This document shows, piece after piece, positions 18,531 through 28,820 of a stretch of DNA of 64,000 nt (its first letter is position 1; each line of letters starts with the position of its first letter). The notes beneath the pieces were generated by a model. The model saw nothing but the letters and a program-made list of their open reading frames with translations. It was not told the DNA's origin and made no database searches. The position numbers and the translations under genes were made by a program. The stretch lies in contig JAGTXO010000001.1 in the NCBI GenBank assembly GCA_019448385.1, positions 2,542,001 to 2,606,000 of the forward strand. Reading direction: 5' to 3'. This DNA is from Diacronema lutheri (taxonomy: Eukaryota; Haptophyta; Pavlovophyceae; Pavlovales; Pavlovaceae).

Positions 18531-20005
18531 TCCAAGACTGCCTGCGTCATCTCGTCGATCCACCACAGCGCGAGCGTCAGCCGCTCGGCGATGCTCGCCG
18601 CCTCGAGCACGGGCTGCCGGCTTTCGCCCTCCCGGCCGAGCAGGTCCCACACCACGTAGCTCAACCGCTGCGCGCGGCGCAGCGGCGGGTAGACCTCGTC
18701 GACGGCGACGAAGCCAAGCGCAGGCTGCTCGCGCGCCACGTCGGCGCGCTCAGCCGCTGCGGCGGCGCATCGGAAGTCGGCAGGCCAGCCCTCCGGCGGC
18801 GTCGGCGGGAGCAGCCCGAGCATGGGCGAGGGCACGGGCATGGCGCCCGCCTTGTCCGGCCGCAGCGCGTGCAGCCGGCGCAGCAGCGCGTCGAGGTTGA
18901 CCCAAAGCTCGCGCTCGAGCTCGGCGAGACGCGCGCACTCGTCCGCGCCGCTCACGGACGAGAGCGCGCGCGTTGCGCGCAGCCTCTCCGCGTCGCGCGC
19001 GACGTCCGCCTCCCAGTCGGCGCGCGCGCGCCACTCAGCGCCCTGCGCGGCGACGACCTCGCGCATCGCGCGTCGCGCCGCGCGCGCCGCCTCGTCGGCG
19101 CACGCGCCGGCCGCGCTCGCGTTGAGCGGCACGAGCGGCGGCGCCCACGGGCCCTGCACGCCGTAATAGCGCTCCTGCACCATCCCAGGCACGAGCGAGG
19201 CGTCCGCCGTTTCGTACGCGGCCCACGCGGCGGCGCGCGCGGCGGCGCCCGCCGCGCACAGACGCGCGAGTGCCACGCCATGCTCGCCGCCAACGCCCGC
19301 CGCAGCGCCGAGCTCGACGCGCGCCGACTGCAGCTCTGCGCCGAGCTCCTCCGCGTCGGGGAGCGCGCGCACGTCCGCGCGCGCGAAGGGGAGCCGCTGC
19401 GTCGCGCGCAGCACGCGCACGCGCCGCAGGCCCTGCACGACGAGCCGCAGGCGCGCATCGGACTGCCGATCGGCGCGCACGACGCGCATAAGCGTGCCGG
19501 CGAGCGGCGCCTTCGAGCCGGGCACGAGCGCATAGTCGTCGTTGGCGAGGTTCGCAAGCCCGCCCGGCAGCTGCACGTGCGCGTAGAGCCACGGCGGACG
19601 CGTTGCAATGAGCGACTCGAAGAGGTGGACGTACTCGGGCTGGAAGACGTTGAGCACGAGCTGCGCGTGCGGCAGAATGGTGAAGGACCAGCGACAGAGG
19701 GCGAGGTCGGCGTACACGCCGTGCGCGCGCGCGCGCCGCGCGTTGGCCGCGGGCTCGTCGCTCGCCGCGGCGTCAGGCGCGTAGAAGAGGCGCTTGAGCT
19801 CACCCACGCGCTCGTTGCGCCCAGCGTCCGCGCCGCCGAGCAGGTCGCCCCCGTCCGACGCGAGCGGTCGGCACGCGCGCCGCGGCGCACGCGCACGCTG
19901 CTGCGCACGCCACGCGGCGGGCGCGCGTGCGCCGCCGGTCGATGGGCACAAGGCGCCTGCGAGCAGCAGCACGCGCATGGCGGACATGCAACAGCGCCCC
20001 CCCAT
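18521..20005 (-). CDS. LON substrate-binding (LonN) domain protein, probably plastid-targeted
   Basis: An intron-free frame; start at 20005 gives about 494 aa. In-frame ATGs at 19987 and 19978 are also possible, and the open frame reaches 20086. The start reads MRVLLLAGALCPSTGGARAP followed by an Arg/Ala-rich stretch, which fits a signal peptide plus transit peptide. Residues about 85-200 resemble the LON N-domain: WSFTILPHAQLVLNVFQPEYVHLFESL, then LAGTLMRVVRADRQSD, then LRLVVQGLRRVRVLRA. The rest is Ala-rich with long charged helices and an EVYPPLRRAQRLSYVV segment near the end. There is no AAA+ or Ser-Lys protease domain, so this is a LonN-only protein, a type common in plants and algae with unclear function. 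Confidence 0.68.
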   Translation of the reverse strand: MGGRCCMSAMRVLLLAGALCPSTGGARAPAAWRAQQRARAPRRACRPLASDGGDLLGGADAGRNERVGELKRLFYAPDAAASDEPAANARRARAHGVYADLALCRWSFTILPHAQLVLNVFQPEYVHLFESLIATRPPWLYAHVQLPGGLANLANDDYALVPGSKAPLAGTLMRVVRADRQSDARLRLVVQGLRRVRVLRATQRLPFARADVRALPDAEELGAELQSARVELGAAAGVGGEHGVALARLCAAGAAARAAAWAAYETADASLVPGMVQERYYGVQGPWAPPLVPLNASAAGACADEAARAARRAMREVVAAQGAEWRARADWEADVARDAERLRATRALSSVSGADECARLAELERELWVNLDALLRRLHALRPDKAGAMPVPSPMLGLLPPTPPEGWPADFRCAAAAAERADVAREQPALGFVAVDEVYPPLRRAQRLSYVVWDLLGREGESRQPVLEAASIAERLTLALWWIDEMTQAVLENR

Positions 20006-20088
20006 GGCCGTCCCCCGGCTGCCTCTCGTGTTCCTCGCAAGTTCGTTTGTGGACGGGGCGGCCAAGGGTTGGGTGAGCGGCCGCAAGG
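20006..20088. promoter_or_regulatory. 83-bp bidirectional promoter interval, LON / STRA6-like
   Basis: Divergent start codons 83 bp apart. It contains ccgttttgtggacgggg-like sequence but no element I can name. If the LON gene begins at 20086 the gap would be only two bases. Confidence 0.35.
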
Positions 20089-23000
20089 ATGAGCGCAGCG
20101 GGCCGCGTGACGCTCAACGTGCTCGCGCCGCTCGGCCCGTCTGTCCAGCACGCGGGCGAGACGCTCACGTCTGGTGCGATCTGCACGCGCGACTGGCTTT
20201 CGCTCCTTCGTCTCGACGTTCTCGGGCTCGTTGCGCTCGCAGTCGCGCTCGCGTGCGTCGGCTCGGCGTGCTGCTGCTGCCTGCTCTGCTGCAACGGGTG
20301 CGCGCGTCGACGGTGGTGGCAGCAGATTGGGCGTATCACTTCGCGCGCCGAGCCCTTTGTCGACCTGCTCGGCGAGCGCGTGGGCTCTCGCGCTCTGACC
20401 GCGCTAGGCTTCACGTTCGGGTTTGCACTCGCGTCGGGCGTTGTCCTCAGCCGCTCGCTCCTCCTCTCGCCCGCCGGTCTCTTCCCGCCGCGAGGCGCGG
20501 AACCGGTGGGCCAGCTGCGCGTGCTGTGCGCCGAGCCGCTGTGGGACGCGCTCCTCCGCGTCGCCCCCGGCGGCTACGGTGGCCCGGCGGACGCGGCGCC
20601 CGCCGCCGCTGCATGGGCGGCGCTCGCGCTCGATGCGCTGTGGGAGGGGCCATTCGCGCGCGTGCGCGCCGACTGCGCGGCGTGGCCGCTGCCGCTGCTC
20701 GAGGCGCAGGCCGCGGTGCAGCCCGGCGCGCCCGTGACGGCCTTCGCACTCCCGCCCATCGCGGTCGCGGTCGAGTCTGCGAGCGGGCGCGCGCTCGGCG
20801 GCCGCGCGGTGCTTGCACGGCTTGACGCGCGCGCGGCGCCGCGCTGGGTGCAGCCGGGCTGCGCGCCGGCGGGCGCGGCGCCACCAGAGTTTGCGATGCG
20901 CGCGCAGCGTGCCGTAGCGGACCGCGCGGGCGTCGCGCGCTTCGCGCCCGCCGCGCTTGGCCTCGCGCGTGCCGACACCCGCGCTGGCGCCGGCCGCGCC
21001 GACGCGTCGGGCTGCGCGGTCGAGCTGGCGCTCGTCTTCACCGTCGGGCCCGCGCCGCAGGTGAACGCGAGCGACGAGGACGTGGGCGACGCAGCGGGTC
21101 GCGCGCCGGACGGCGCGCCGGACGGCGTTGCGAAGCCGCGCGACTCGACGCGTCACGCGCCGCGGCATGGCGGCGATGCGCGCTCGGCGGCCGACACGCG
21201 GCTTCGCATCTGGCTGACGCTCGCACCGCCGCCAGCGCCTCCGCCACCGCCGTCGTCGGCCGCGGCGCCTGGCGTGAACGCATCCGACGTGGACGCGGCG
21301 TACGGCTCGCGGCTGCTCGTGCAGCTGCTCGGCGCGCTCGGTGCCGGTGGCGACGCGCTCGCGCCTCGGGCCGCCGGGCGCGGCGCCGGCGCGTGGCTGC
21401 CGCACGCCGTGCGGTTCGCGCCGGGCGGCCAGCCGGACTCGCTCCGGACGGGGCGCCGCGCCAACGTGAGTGTGAGCGTGCACGCGCTCGGCTCGGGCCT
21501 GCCTCTCGCCGGCGTGCCCGTGGTCGCCTATTTGCTCGAGGAGGCGCCGGTCGCCGCGGCCGGCAGCGCGCTCGCTCGCCTTGCCGGCCGGTCGACGTCG
21601 CTCATCGGAGGCGGCGGACGCGGCGGCGGGCGCGGCGCGCCGACCGATTTGGCGTCGGGCATTCGCGCGATCACCGAGGTGTTCTCGCCGCGCGGCGCGT
21701 CCGCCCCGTCGACGGAGCTCGGCCAGCCACCCGCGCACCTGCGGCTCGCGCCCGCGTCGCGGTTCGCGCTCACGGACGCGCGCGGCATCGCGACCTTTGA
21801 CGCGCTCACCGTCGTCAGCGCGCCGGCGGGAAATACGCGCGGCCGGCTGCTCGTGGCGAGCGTGCCGATGATCGCCGATGCGCTCGGCGCCGCGCGCTCG
21901 GCGCTCGAGGCTCGGCTGTGGGCCGCCGCGGCTGCCGCGCTTGGCCGCGCGGCGCGCGACGCGCGCCAGACGGTCGCCGACCTTGCGGCGCTCGCCGCGA
22001 GCGCGCGCGAGGAGGTGGCGCGCGAGCTCGAGGCGGAGGCGCGCGCGTGGGCGGCGGATGAGGCGGCCGCCGTCGCGGCGCTCGCCGCCGCGTGCGCCGC
22101 CGACGGCGTGGAGGGCGGCGTGGAGAATGGCACCGACACGGCGGCGGGCGGCGCGGCGGCGGGCGGCGCGCGCGCTCGGCGGCGGCGGCTCATGGACGGC
22201 GCCCTCCACGCCGGCGGGCCCAACACGCTGATCACCGCGTCGCGGCCGCCGCCGACGGACGCGGCGGACGCGGCCGCGCAGCTCGAAGGCGCGCTGCTCG
22301 CGACGGGTGGCGACGCGTCCGCCGCGCTCGACCTTGTCGCCGCACTCGAGCGCGCGGGCGGCGGCGCGGGCGACGACGCGCTCGAGGCCGGCCGCGCGCA
22401 GCTCCCCGATTGGGCGCTTGCGCTCGCGCGGCTCGAGCCGTTTGCCGCACACACGGCGTGCGCGCGGCAGGTCGACGCGACGCTCGCGGCGGCGTCGGCG
22501 AACCTTGCCGAGCGGCTGGGCGGCTCGGGGGCGCGGCTGGGCGGCGTGCTGGCGCTCGGCGCGCTTGCGCTGCTGCGCGCGCGCGGCGAGGCGGCGCTTG
22601 GCGGGCTTGGCGGGCTACTCGGCGACGCGATGCGCGCCCTCGCCGATCCGTCCGAGCTCCTCGCCGCGCTCTCGCCTGCCGCGGCCGCTTCGGTGCGCGT
22701 GACGCAGCGCGCGGCCGAGCTTGACTGGGCGGTCGAGCCGTCGGGCGCGCGGTTTGGGCAGCGCGCACGCGCGGAGCGGTCGGGCGAGCAAGGCGCCGGG
22801 GGCGAGGGCGAGGGCGAGGGCGGCGAGGCGCGCGAAGCCGGCGGCGAGCTCGTCGATGCGGCGGCCGCGGCGGGTGCGGCTGCGGGCGTAGCGGCTGATG
22901 GTCTGGGCGCGCGCGCGGGCGTGTCCGGCGCGCCGTCGACCGTCTTCCAGCCCTTCCCTTTTGGGCTGCTCAATCTGCTCTTCGAGCGCTCGCCCGCCGG

Positions 23001-26000
23001 ATGCGACGTGCCGCGCTGGTCGGAGCAGGCGCGCGCGCCCGCCACCAACGCCACGGCTGCCGCCGCCAGCGCCATGCGCGGCGGCGAGAAGGCGACGCGC
23101 GGTGACGACGACGGCGGCGCGCGCGCGCTGCTCGGCCCGTTGAGCGTGCTGGCAACGGGCGCGGCATTCGCCACCAGCCCGGCCGTGCGCGTAGTGGGCA
23201 GCGACGGCGAGCCGCTCGGCCGCGTGCCCGTGCAGCTGCGGCTCGCGCCCCTCGCGGGCGCCGGGATGGGCGCGCGGCTCGCGCCGCGTGCGCCCGCCCT
23301 CCGCTGGGCGGAGGCGCGCGCCGACGCTGCGCCGTGCGAGCCGACCGTGTACGGCGGCGTGTGCGCGCTCACGGGCGACGACGGCATCGCGCGCTTCCCC
23401 GCGCTGCGCCTCGTGGACGGCGGCGGCTCGGGCGCGCACGCTCTCGAGGCGCACGCGCTCGGCGTGCGCGCGCCCGCGCACGGCGCGCGGCTCGCCGTCG
23501 CGAGCGCGCAGGCGCCCGACCCTGCCGCCACCCTCGTGCTGCTCTTCGTGCAGAGCCGCGCGTTCCTGCTCCTCACGCTCACCGCGATCCCGCTCCTTGC
23601 CGCCAACCGGCCTTGGGCCATGCGCCGGTCGCCGCAGCCCGACGCCGCGCGCGGGCGCGCTGCGGCGGCGGCGGCGGCGGCGGCGTACGCCGGCCGGCGC
23701 GCGCTCGTTTGGCGCGCGCCCGTCGTCGCGGGCGCGGCGCTCACGCTCGCCGCGTGGCTTTGCTGGTGCATCGCGGTGCTGCGCGCGCCTGACCGCACCC
23801 TCGCCGCCGGCGCGTCGCAGCCCCTCGGCTTCACCGAGGAGGACATCGTCGCGGCGCGCCCGGACGCGGCCGAGGCGGCCGATCGCGAGTCGATGCTGCC
23901 GGCGATGCGCGCGGCGCTGCTCCTCATCTGGGCGCTCATCGCGACGGACGCACTCGCCGTTGCGGCGCGCCCCTTTGTGCGCGCGCACGTGCGCGCGCGC
24001 GAGGCCAGCCGCGCGGGCGGTGACGCTTTCTCGTCGGCGGCGAGCGCGAGGCGAGGCGCGTCGGTGACGCGCCGGCGCTGCTCGACCGCGCTCCGCGCGG
24101 CGCGCAATGGCGCGTGGCGGCTGCTTGACGCGCTCACCGAGACGCACGCCGAGCGCCGGCTGCGCGCGGCGAAGGCGCACGTCGCCGCGCTCTGGCGGCT
24201 GCGCGACGGCGACCGCGCGCAGCCGGCCTTGCACGCGGCCGCGCTCGCCGTCGCGCGCCGCGCGGCCGTCCTGGCGACGGCGTGCGCTGTGGCCGGTGGC
24301 GCGCTCGCGAGGGCCGTGCGCCGCGCGCGTCGCGCGAGCGCGCTGCGCCGCCGGCGTGTCTCGCGCGCGGCCGCGCGCGCCGAGCACGGCGGCGGCGACA
24401 GCGACGGCGGCGACGAAGAGGAGGAGGCGACGGCGCGGGAGGGCGATGGACGAGCAGTGGTAGGCGCCGAGCGCGACGGCGATGGAGCCGCTGCAGCCAC
24501 CGACGACACGGAGGATGGGCTTGATGGCGCACGACGTGCACGGGCGTGCGCATCGCCGCCGCTGCCGCCGACGGTCTCGCGCCACACGTCGCTGCTCGGC
24601 GTGCTTGCGCGCCCGCCGCTTGCGCGCGCGCGCCTACGGGGCCCGCGCTCGGAAGGCGCGTCCAGCGCGCTGCTGCTGCTGCGCGTCGCGCCGTCGGCCG
24701 GCAGCGCGCGCCGGTACGCGCCGACGCCGTACGACTCCAATCGCAACACGGAGGCCGACGAGGACGAGCACGACGTGCCCGACGGGCGTCGGCAGGAAGG
24801 CGCGGACTTTGATTGGCGCGGGTACATCGAGGCCGCGACGCCGTCTACGCCCGCTGTGCCCTCCGCACCCGCCATGCCCGCTGGCGTGGCGCGCGCTGCG
24901 GGCGACACGGGTCCGGCGCTGAGGTGCATTGCTGACGCGCCGGGCACGGGCAGCGTTCCCGCGCGGACGGGCGCGGACGCTGCGAGCGCAGTCGCCGCTC
25001 TCGCCGCGGAGGACTCGTCATCGCCCAGCGACACGGACGATGGCGGCACTGCAGGCAACGGTGCTTACGGTGGCGGTGGTTGCGCTGATGGCGATGGCGT
25101 GGCTCCGCCCATGCTGCGCTCGCGCTGGGCGGCGCGCGACGTGGCCGCGCGCGCGCATGCGCGCACTGCTGCGGCCGCGGCCGCCGCCGCGGATGCTCAG
25201 GTGGCGGGGCGGGTGGAGGCGTACGGCGCAGAACCGGCTGGGAAGGGCGGCGGTGCGGACAGGAGCGCGCCGCCGCGCTCGTCGCCGCGATCGCTCTCGC
25301 CGCCCGCGACGCCGCCGCCGTCGCCGCCGCTGCATGGCGCGCCGCCGCTCCTGCCACCACGCGCACTGCCTGCCCCAGGCGCGCGCGTGGCCGCCCCGCA
25401 CCGGCCGCCGCCGCCGCCGCCGGCGGCGGCGCCGGCGCTGGTACCGCCACCCGCCACCCACACACTCAGCTCGACGCGCACGCGGCATGACGTGGCTGTC
25501 GACCTCTCCTCCACGCGCGGCGCGACGCTCAAGGCGGCACGCGCGCCGCACCTGCCGGCGGCCGTGCGCGCGCCTGGCGACGCGCAGCTGTACGTGCTGC
25601 ACGTGGACGAGCGGTGGAGAAGGCGCGCGCAGCATGGCGGCGCATCGCTTCGGCCGACTGCAGGCGCAGCGCGTCGCGTCTTCATCGCCGCTGCGCGCGC
25701 GGGCCGAGCACTCGCCGCCGACGCAGCCGAGGCGCTCGGCGCGCGCGCGCCGAGTGCACTCGCGCCGCGCGCGTGCGGCGACGGCGTCGGTGGCGTCGGC
25801 GCGCGCGGCCGCGGCGCGCGCGAGAGCCCTGCGCAGGTGCGCGCGTGGCTGCGCGCTCGCGCGTGCGTTATGCTGCCGCAGCGGCTGCTGATGGCCCTCG
25901 CGCTGAGCGCTTGGGTCGTGTGGCTGCTCACGCTCTGCCTCCTCTCCGCTGCGCGCTGGGTCGACGCGGCGGTGGGCGAGGCGATCGATGACGCCGCGGC

Positions 26001-28518
26001 GCTCGGCGCGCAGCTTGGCGCGCGCGGGACCAACTGGCGGCTGCCGCTTGCGCCGCCGTGGCGCGTTGGCGCGCTCGCGCTCGGCCAGGCGCTCCTCGCT
26101 CTGCCGCCGGGCACGCGCGCGCTCATCCGCGCGTACGCGCTCGTCGCAATTCGCGCGGCGGCCGGCGCGCTCGCGCTCGCGTCGGCGTGTGCGTGGTGGC
26201 TCAGCATCTCGAATTACCGCGCGCACATGCGCGCGCTCCGGCGCGGCGCACCGCGCTTCGAGCGGCATCACTACTCGATCGCGGCCGTCGGCCGGTACAT
26301 TGGCTTTCAGGTCGTACACACGGTTGTCGGCTGGCTCGCGCTCGGCGGCGCGCTGCTGCTGCTCGCGCTGCCCGGCGTCGTCCTCGCGCTCGCGCACCCG
26401 GCAGTCGGCGTGCTCGACAGCGGCATCTTCTCGGCGGCGGCAGCGGGCGCGCGCGTGCTCGGCGTGCGGCTCGCGACGGCATGCGTGCTGCCGCTCGTCT
26501 TCCAGTCGGCAATGGACCGCTTCGTCTTCGTGCGCGGCGGCTGGTTCCGGCACCGGCTGCTCCACTCGCTCTACGACTACAACTTCATCTTCTGCAACGC
26601 GCTCATCGGCATCTTCGTCGTGGGCAGCCGGCTGCTCCTCGTGCTCGCGACGACGCTGCTCGCGCTCCCACGGCTCGACGTGCCGCTCCTCCCGCCGTCG
26701 CTCGCCGCTTTCGACCCGGGGTACCGCTCGTTCGTCGCGCTCCTCCTCACGGACCACCAATTCACCAACCCGCACCTCGTCCTCGTCACCGACCACCTCG
26801 CCAACCAGGTCGCCGCCGACGCGCACGTGCGCGCACGCGCCATCGTGCGCCGGCTGCGTCAGCTGACGCTCCACTCGGCGAGCGCGCGCGCGCGCGCCAA
26901 GGAGCGGCGCACGAGGGCCGCGGCCTGCCGATATCTGCCTGCGGCGGCCGGCATCCGCCACGCGCGGCGCACTTCAGACGCCGTCTCCGCCGTTCTCGCC
27001 GGCGCGGCCGCCGCGCTCGCACCGGTCGCGGAGTCGGCACGCGCGTCGGCGTGCGGCCATCGGCGCGCCGTGTCCGAGCCGCTCATCAAGCAGGAGCCCG
27101 CCGAGCCCGCGCAGCCCATCGCCATGGCCGCGGCCGCCCGCCTCAAGCAGGGCAAGGCGCGGCGCCCGCCGCCCGCCGCGCATGCTGCCGCCGAGCTACT
27201 CGGCGCGAGCGCGCCAGACTCGCCGCGTGCGCGCCGCCGCGACGCGCTCGACGGCGCTTGCACGTCGGCGTTGCATGCGGTGGTCACGCAGCGCCCGCCG
27301 CACCGCGGGCCGCACGCCGACCGTGGTGAGGCGCGCGGCGCCGCGCGTGCGCGCGCGCACGCCGCACGCATCGTTGCCGACGCGAACGCCGGCTGTGGCG
27401 CAGAAAGGGCCGAACGGCTGACGTGCGCCGGCGCGTCCGTACAAAGCTCCAACTGGTTGGGCGTGGGCCACGCTCCCAGCGCGTGCGGCGACGCGTGTCT
27501 TCCACTCGACGGCAGCGCGCCGTCGTGTGCGTCGCCGTTGGATGGCGGCATCGAGCTCGCGTATGTGCCGCTGACCAAGCTGCCGCACGAAACGGCGATG
27601 GCGGAGATTGCGCGAGTGCAGGCCGGGCGCGCGAGTGGCGCAGACTCCGCGGCGGCAGGGAGTGCAAGTTGGTGCGCGCACATCGCCGGCCACAATGACG
27701 GCTCGCGCTCATCCGACTCATCCGCATCGCCCTCCATGTTGCGCGTCGTGCTCGGCGCCCCGCCTCCGTCCACGAGGGCGTCGGGCGACGACACGGCGAC
27801 GGAGCAGGTGCACTCAAATGCACCCGCGTCGCGCTCGTCGCTCTCCCTTCCTGTCATGCTCCGGCGCGTACGCTCGCACGATGTGGCGCTTAGCCAGCGC
27901 ACGCTGCCCTCGCCGAGCACGCCCGCGCATACTCGGAGCGCCGCAGCCAGCGGCTGCGCGACGCCGCACGCGGCTTTGATGGGCCCGGGGCTGCTGCTGC
28001 CCGCAGGCGCGAACTCGTGCGCTCGTGTGGACAGCAGGGCGAGGCCGCGCCGCAGCAGCCACGTCGACGAGGATGGCTGCCCGCTCAACAGCTCCCTGCA
28101 CCAGCTCGCTGCGTTGAGCGGGTGCTCTGCGCAGAGTGTGGCAACGCTGTCGTCGTCGCACAGCTGCCACGTGCGCATGCGCTCCGATGGGCGCGGCCTT
28201 GGACGGGTACGCGTAGCGCGTGAGGCGAACACCGCCTCGCATGCCGTCGCTAGCGCTGACCTGGTGCTCGGACTCGAAGCGCTGCAGCGGCGCTACACTG
28301 GCTGGGCGAAGGCTTGGCGCCTGTACATCGCGCAGCGCACGCGGCTTCTTGCGGACGCAGGGCTGCCGCCCAGCGTCGCTGAGCGTGGGCTCACGCTCGG
28401 CCAGGCACTTTTCGAACGCCGGCGAGCCCTCGCAACAGCCAGGCGCGTTCGCAACCGCCTCTGGCTCTGGCTCATGCTGCACCGCACTCCCGCGCTGCGC
28501 GCACACCGCCGACCGTAG
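20089..28518 (+). CDS. Giant multipass membrane protein with C-terminal STRA6-like domain
   Basis: A single 8.4-kb exon encoding 2809 aa, with no frame break. Helices are seen at about 40-67 (Cys-rich end CCCCLLCC) and 105-130. They are followed by a long, probably extracellular Ala/Gly-rich region with Asn-X-Thr/Ser sites and repeated beta-rich modules (VAKP..., FALTDARGIATFDAL, ALTGDDGIARFPALRL). Further helices lie at about 1146-1176, 1211-1235 and 1273-1297. A disordered segment comes next, then a helix cluster at about 1925-2200. That cluster resembles STRA6: FVRGGWFRHRLLHSLYDYNF, CNALIGIFVVGSRLLL and DPGYRSFVALLLTDHQFTNP. The last matches the animal motif around DAGYR.....L..DH.HTNP. 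STRA6 moves retinol between binding protein and membrane; the ligand here is unknown. The 560-residue Ser-rich tail is probably cytosolic. Animal STRA6 is about 670 aa, so this is a greatly enlarged relative. Confidence 0.65.
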   Translation: MSAAGRVTLNVLAPLGPSVQHAGETLTSGAICTRDWLSLLRLDVLGLVALAVALACVGSACCCCLLCCNGCARRRWWQQIGRITSRAEPFVDLLGERVGSRALTALGFTFGFALASGVVLSRSLLLSPAGLFPPRGAEPVGQLRVLCAEPLWDALLRVAPGGYGGPADAAPAAAAWAALALDALWEGPFARVRADCAAWPLPLLEAQAAVQPGAPVTAFALPPIAVAVESASGRALGGRAVLARLDARAAPRWVQPGCAPAGAAPPEFAMRAQRAVADRAGVARFAPAALGLARADTRAGAGRADASGCAVELALVFTVGPAPQVNASDEDVGDAAGRAPDGAPDGVAKPRDSTRHAPRHGGDARSAADTRLRIWLTLAPPPAPPPPPSSAAAPGVNASDVDAAYGSRLLVQLLGALGAGGDALAPRAAGRGAGAWLPHAVRFAPGGQPDSLRTGRRANVSVSVHALGSGLPLAGVPVVAYLLEEAPVAAAGSALARLAGRSTSLIGGGGRGGGRGAPTDLASGIRAITEVFSPRGASAPSTELGQPPAHLRLAPASRFALTDARGIATFDALTVVSAPAGNTRGRLLVASVPMIADALGAARSALEARLWAAAAAALGRAARDARQTVADLAALAASAREEVARELEAEARAWAADEAAAVAALAAACAADGVEGGVENGTDTAAGGAAAGGARARRRRLMDGALHAGGPNTLITASRPPPTDAADAAAQLEGALLATGGDASAALDLVAALERAGGGAGDDALEAGRAQLPDWALALARLEPFAAHTACARQVDATLAAASANLAERLGGSGARLGGVLALGALALLRARGEAALGGLGGLLGDAMRALADPSELLAALSPAAAASVRVTQRAAELDWAVEPSGARFGQRARAERSGEQGAGGEGEGEGGEAREAGGELVDAAAAAGAAAGVAADGLGARAGVSGAPSTVFQPFPFGLLNLLFERSPAGCDVPRWSEQARAPATNATAAAASAMRGGEKATRGDDDGGARALLGPLSVLATGAAFATSPAVRVVGSDGEPLGRVPVQLRLAPLAGAGMGARLAPRAPALRWAEARADAAPCEPTVYGGVCALTGDDGIARFPALRLVDGGGSGAHALEAHALGVRAPAHGARLAVASAQAPDPAATLVLLFVQSRAFLLLTLTAIPLLAANRPWAMRRSPQPDAARGRAAAAAAAAAYAGRRALVWRAPVVAGAALTLAAWLCWCIAVLRAPDRTLAAGASQPLGFTEEDIVAARPDAAEAADRESMLPAMRAALLLIWALIATDALAVAARPFVRAHVRAREASRAGGDAFSSAASARRGASVTRRRCSTALRAARNGAWRLLDALTETHAERRLRAAKAHVAALWRLRDGDRAQPALHAAALAVARRAAVLATACAVAGGALARAVRRARRASALRRRRVSRAAARAEHGGGDSDGGDEEEEATAREGDGRAVVGAERDGDGAAAATDDTEDGLDGARRARACASPPLPPTVSRHTSLLGVLARPPLARARLRGPRSEGASSALLLLRVAPSAGSARRYAPTPYDSNRNTEADEDEHDVPDGRRQEGADFDWRGYIEAATPSTPAVPSAPAMPAGVARAAGDTGPALRCIADAPGTGSVPARTGADAASAVAALAAEDSSSPSDTDDGGTAGNGAYGGGGCADGDGVAPPMLRSRWAARDVAARAHARTAAAAAAAADAQVAGRVEAYGAEPAGKGGGADRSAPPRSSPRSLSPPATPPPSPPLHGAPPLLPPRALPAPGARVAAPHRPPPPPPAAAPALVPPPATHTLSSTRTRHDVAVDLSSTRGATLKAARAPHLPAAVRAPGDAQLYVLHVDERWRRRAQHGGASLRPTAGAARRVFIAAARAGRALAADAAEALGARAPSALAPRACGDGVGGVGARGRGARESPAQVRAWLRARACVMLPQRLLMALALSAWVVWLLTLCLLSAARWVDAAVGEAIDDAAALGAQLGARGTNWRLPLAPPWRVGALALGQALLALPPGTRALIRAYALVAIRAAAGALALASACAWWLSISNYRAHMRALRRGAPRFERHHYSIAAVGRYIGFQVVHTVVGWLALGGALLLLALPGVVLALAHPAVGVLDSGIFSAAAAGARVLGVRLATACVLPLVFQSAMDRFVFVRGGWFRHRLLHSLYDYNFIFCNALIGIFVVGSRLLLVLATTLLALPRLDVPLLPPSLAAFDPGYRSFVALLLTDHQFTNPHLVLVTDHLANQVAADAHVRARAIVRRLRQLTLHSASARARAKERRTRAAACRYLPAAAGIRHARRTSDAVSAVLAGAAAALAPVAESARASACGHRRAVSEPLIKQEPAEPAQPIAMAAAARLKQGKARRPPPAAHAAAELLGASAPDSPRARRRDALDGACTSALHAVVTQRPPHRGPHADRGEARGAARARAHAARIVADANAGCGAERAERLTCAGASVQSSNWLGVGHAPSACGDACLPLDGSAPSCASPLDGGIELAYVPLTKLPHETAMAEIARVQAGRASGADSAAAGSASWCAHIAGHNDGSRSSDSSASPSMLRVVLGAPPPSTRASGDDTATEQVHSNAPASRSSLSLPVMLRRVRSHDVALSQRTLPSPSTPAHTRSAAASGCATPHAALMGPGLLLPAGANSCARVDSRARPRRSSHVDEDGCPLNSSLHQLAALSGCSAQSVATLSSSHSCHVRMRSDGRGLGRVRVAREANTASHAVASADLVLGLEALQRRYTGWAKAWRLYIAQRTRLLADAGLPPSVAERGLTLGQALFERRRALATARRVRNRLWLWLMLHRTPALRAHRRP

Positions 28519-28820
28519 GCAGGGCCATACGAGGGAAGGCATGTGCAGAGCCGTCGTTTCTCAAGATGACGTGAGGCACTGTCGACACCGCATGCTCAAG
28601 CACACACTCTGCGAGGCGGGGAGCCCCGCGAGCGGGCTTACTGTACGCTGCGGTATATACGGTTTGCCCGTATCCGACGACGGCTCATCGAAAGCCATCA
28701 GCAGCGCGCACTTGGGCCCAGGCTTGTGCCCGGCGGTGTACGCGCTATTCGGATGCGGGTGCCCGTCGATACGCTCGAAGATCGAGTCGGCCTCGCACTC
28801 TTGCCTGCGCGGCGTCGCGC
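28519..28820. other. Left edge of the accessory island, no gene seen
   Basis: No supported gene. The 16-mer cttactgtacgctgcg here (about 28637) recurs near 31426, which ties this edge to the repeat array further in. Confidence 0.4.

Noticed and set aside
21528-25058. 1176-codon minus-strand Ser/Ala frame opposite the STRA6-like gene
   Set aside because: No helices or motifs; the plus strand has coherent membrane segments and the STRA6 signature.
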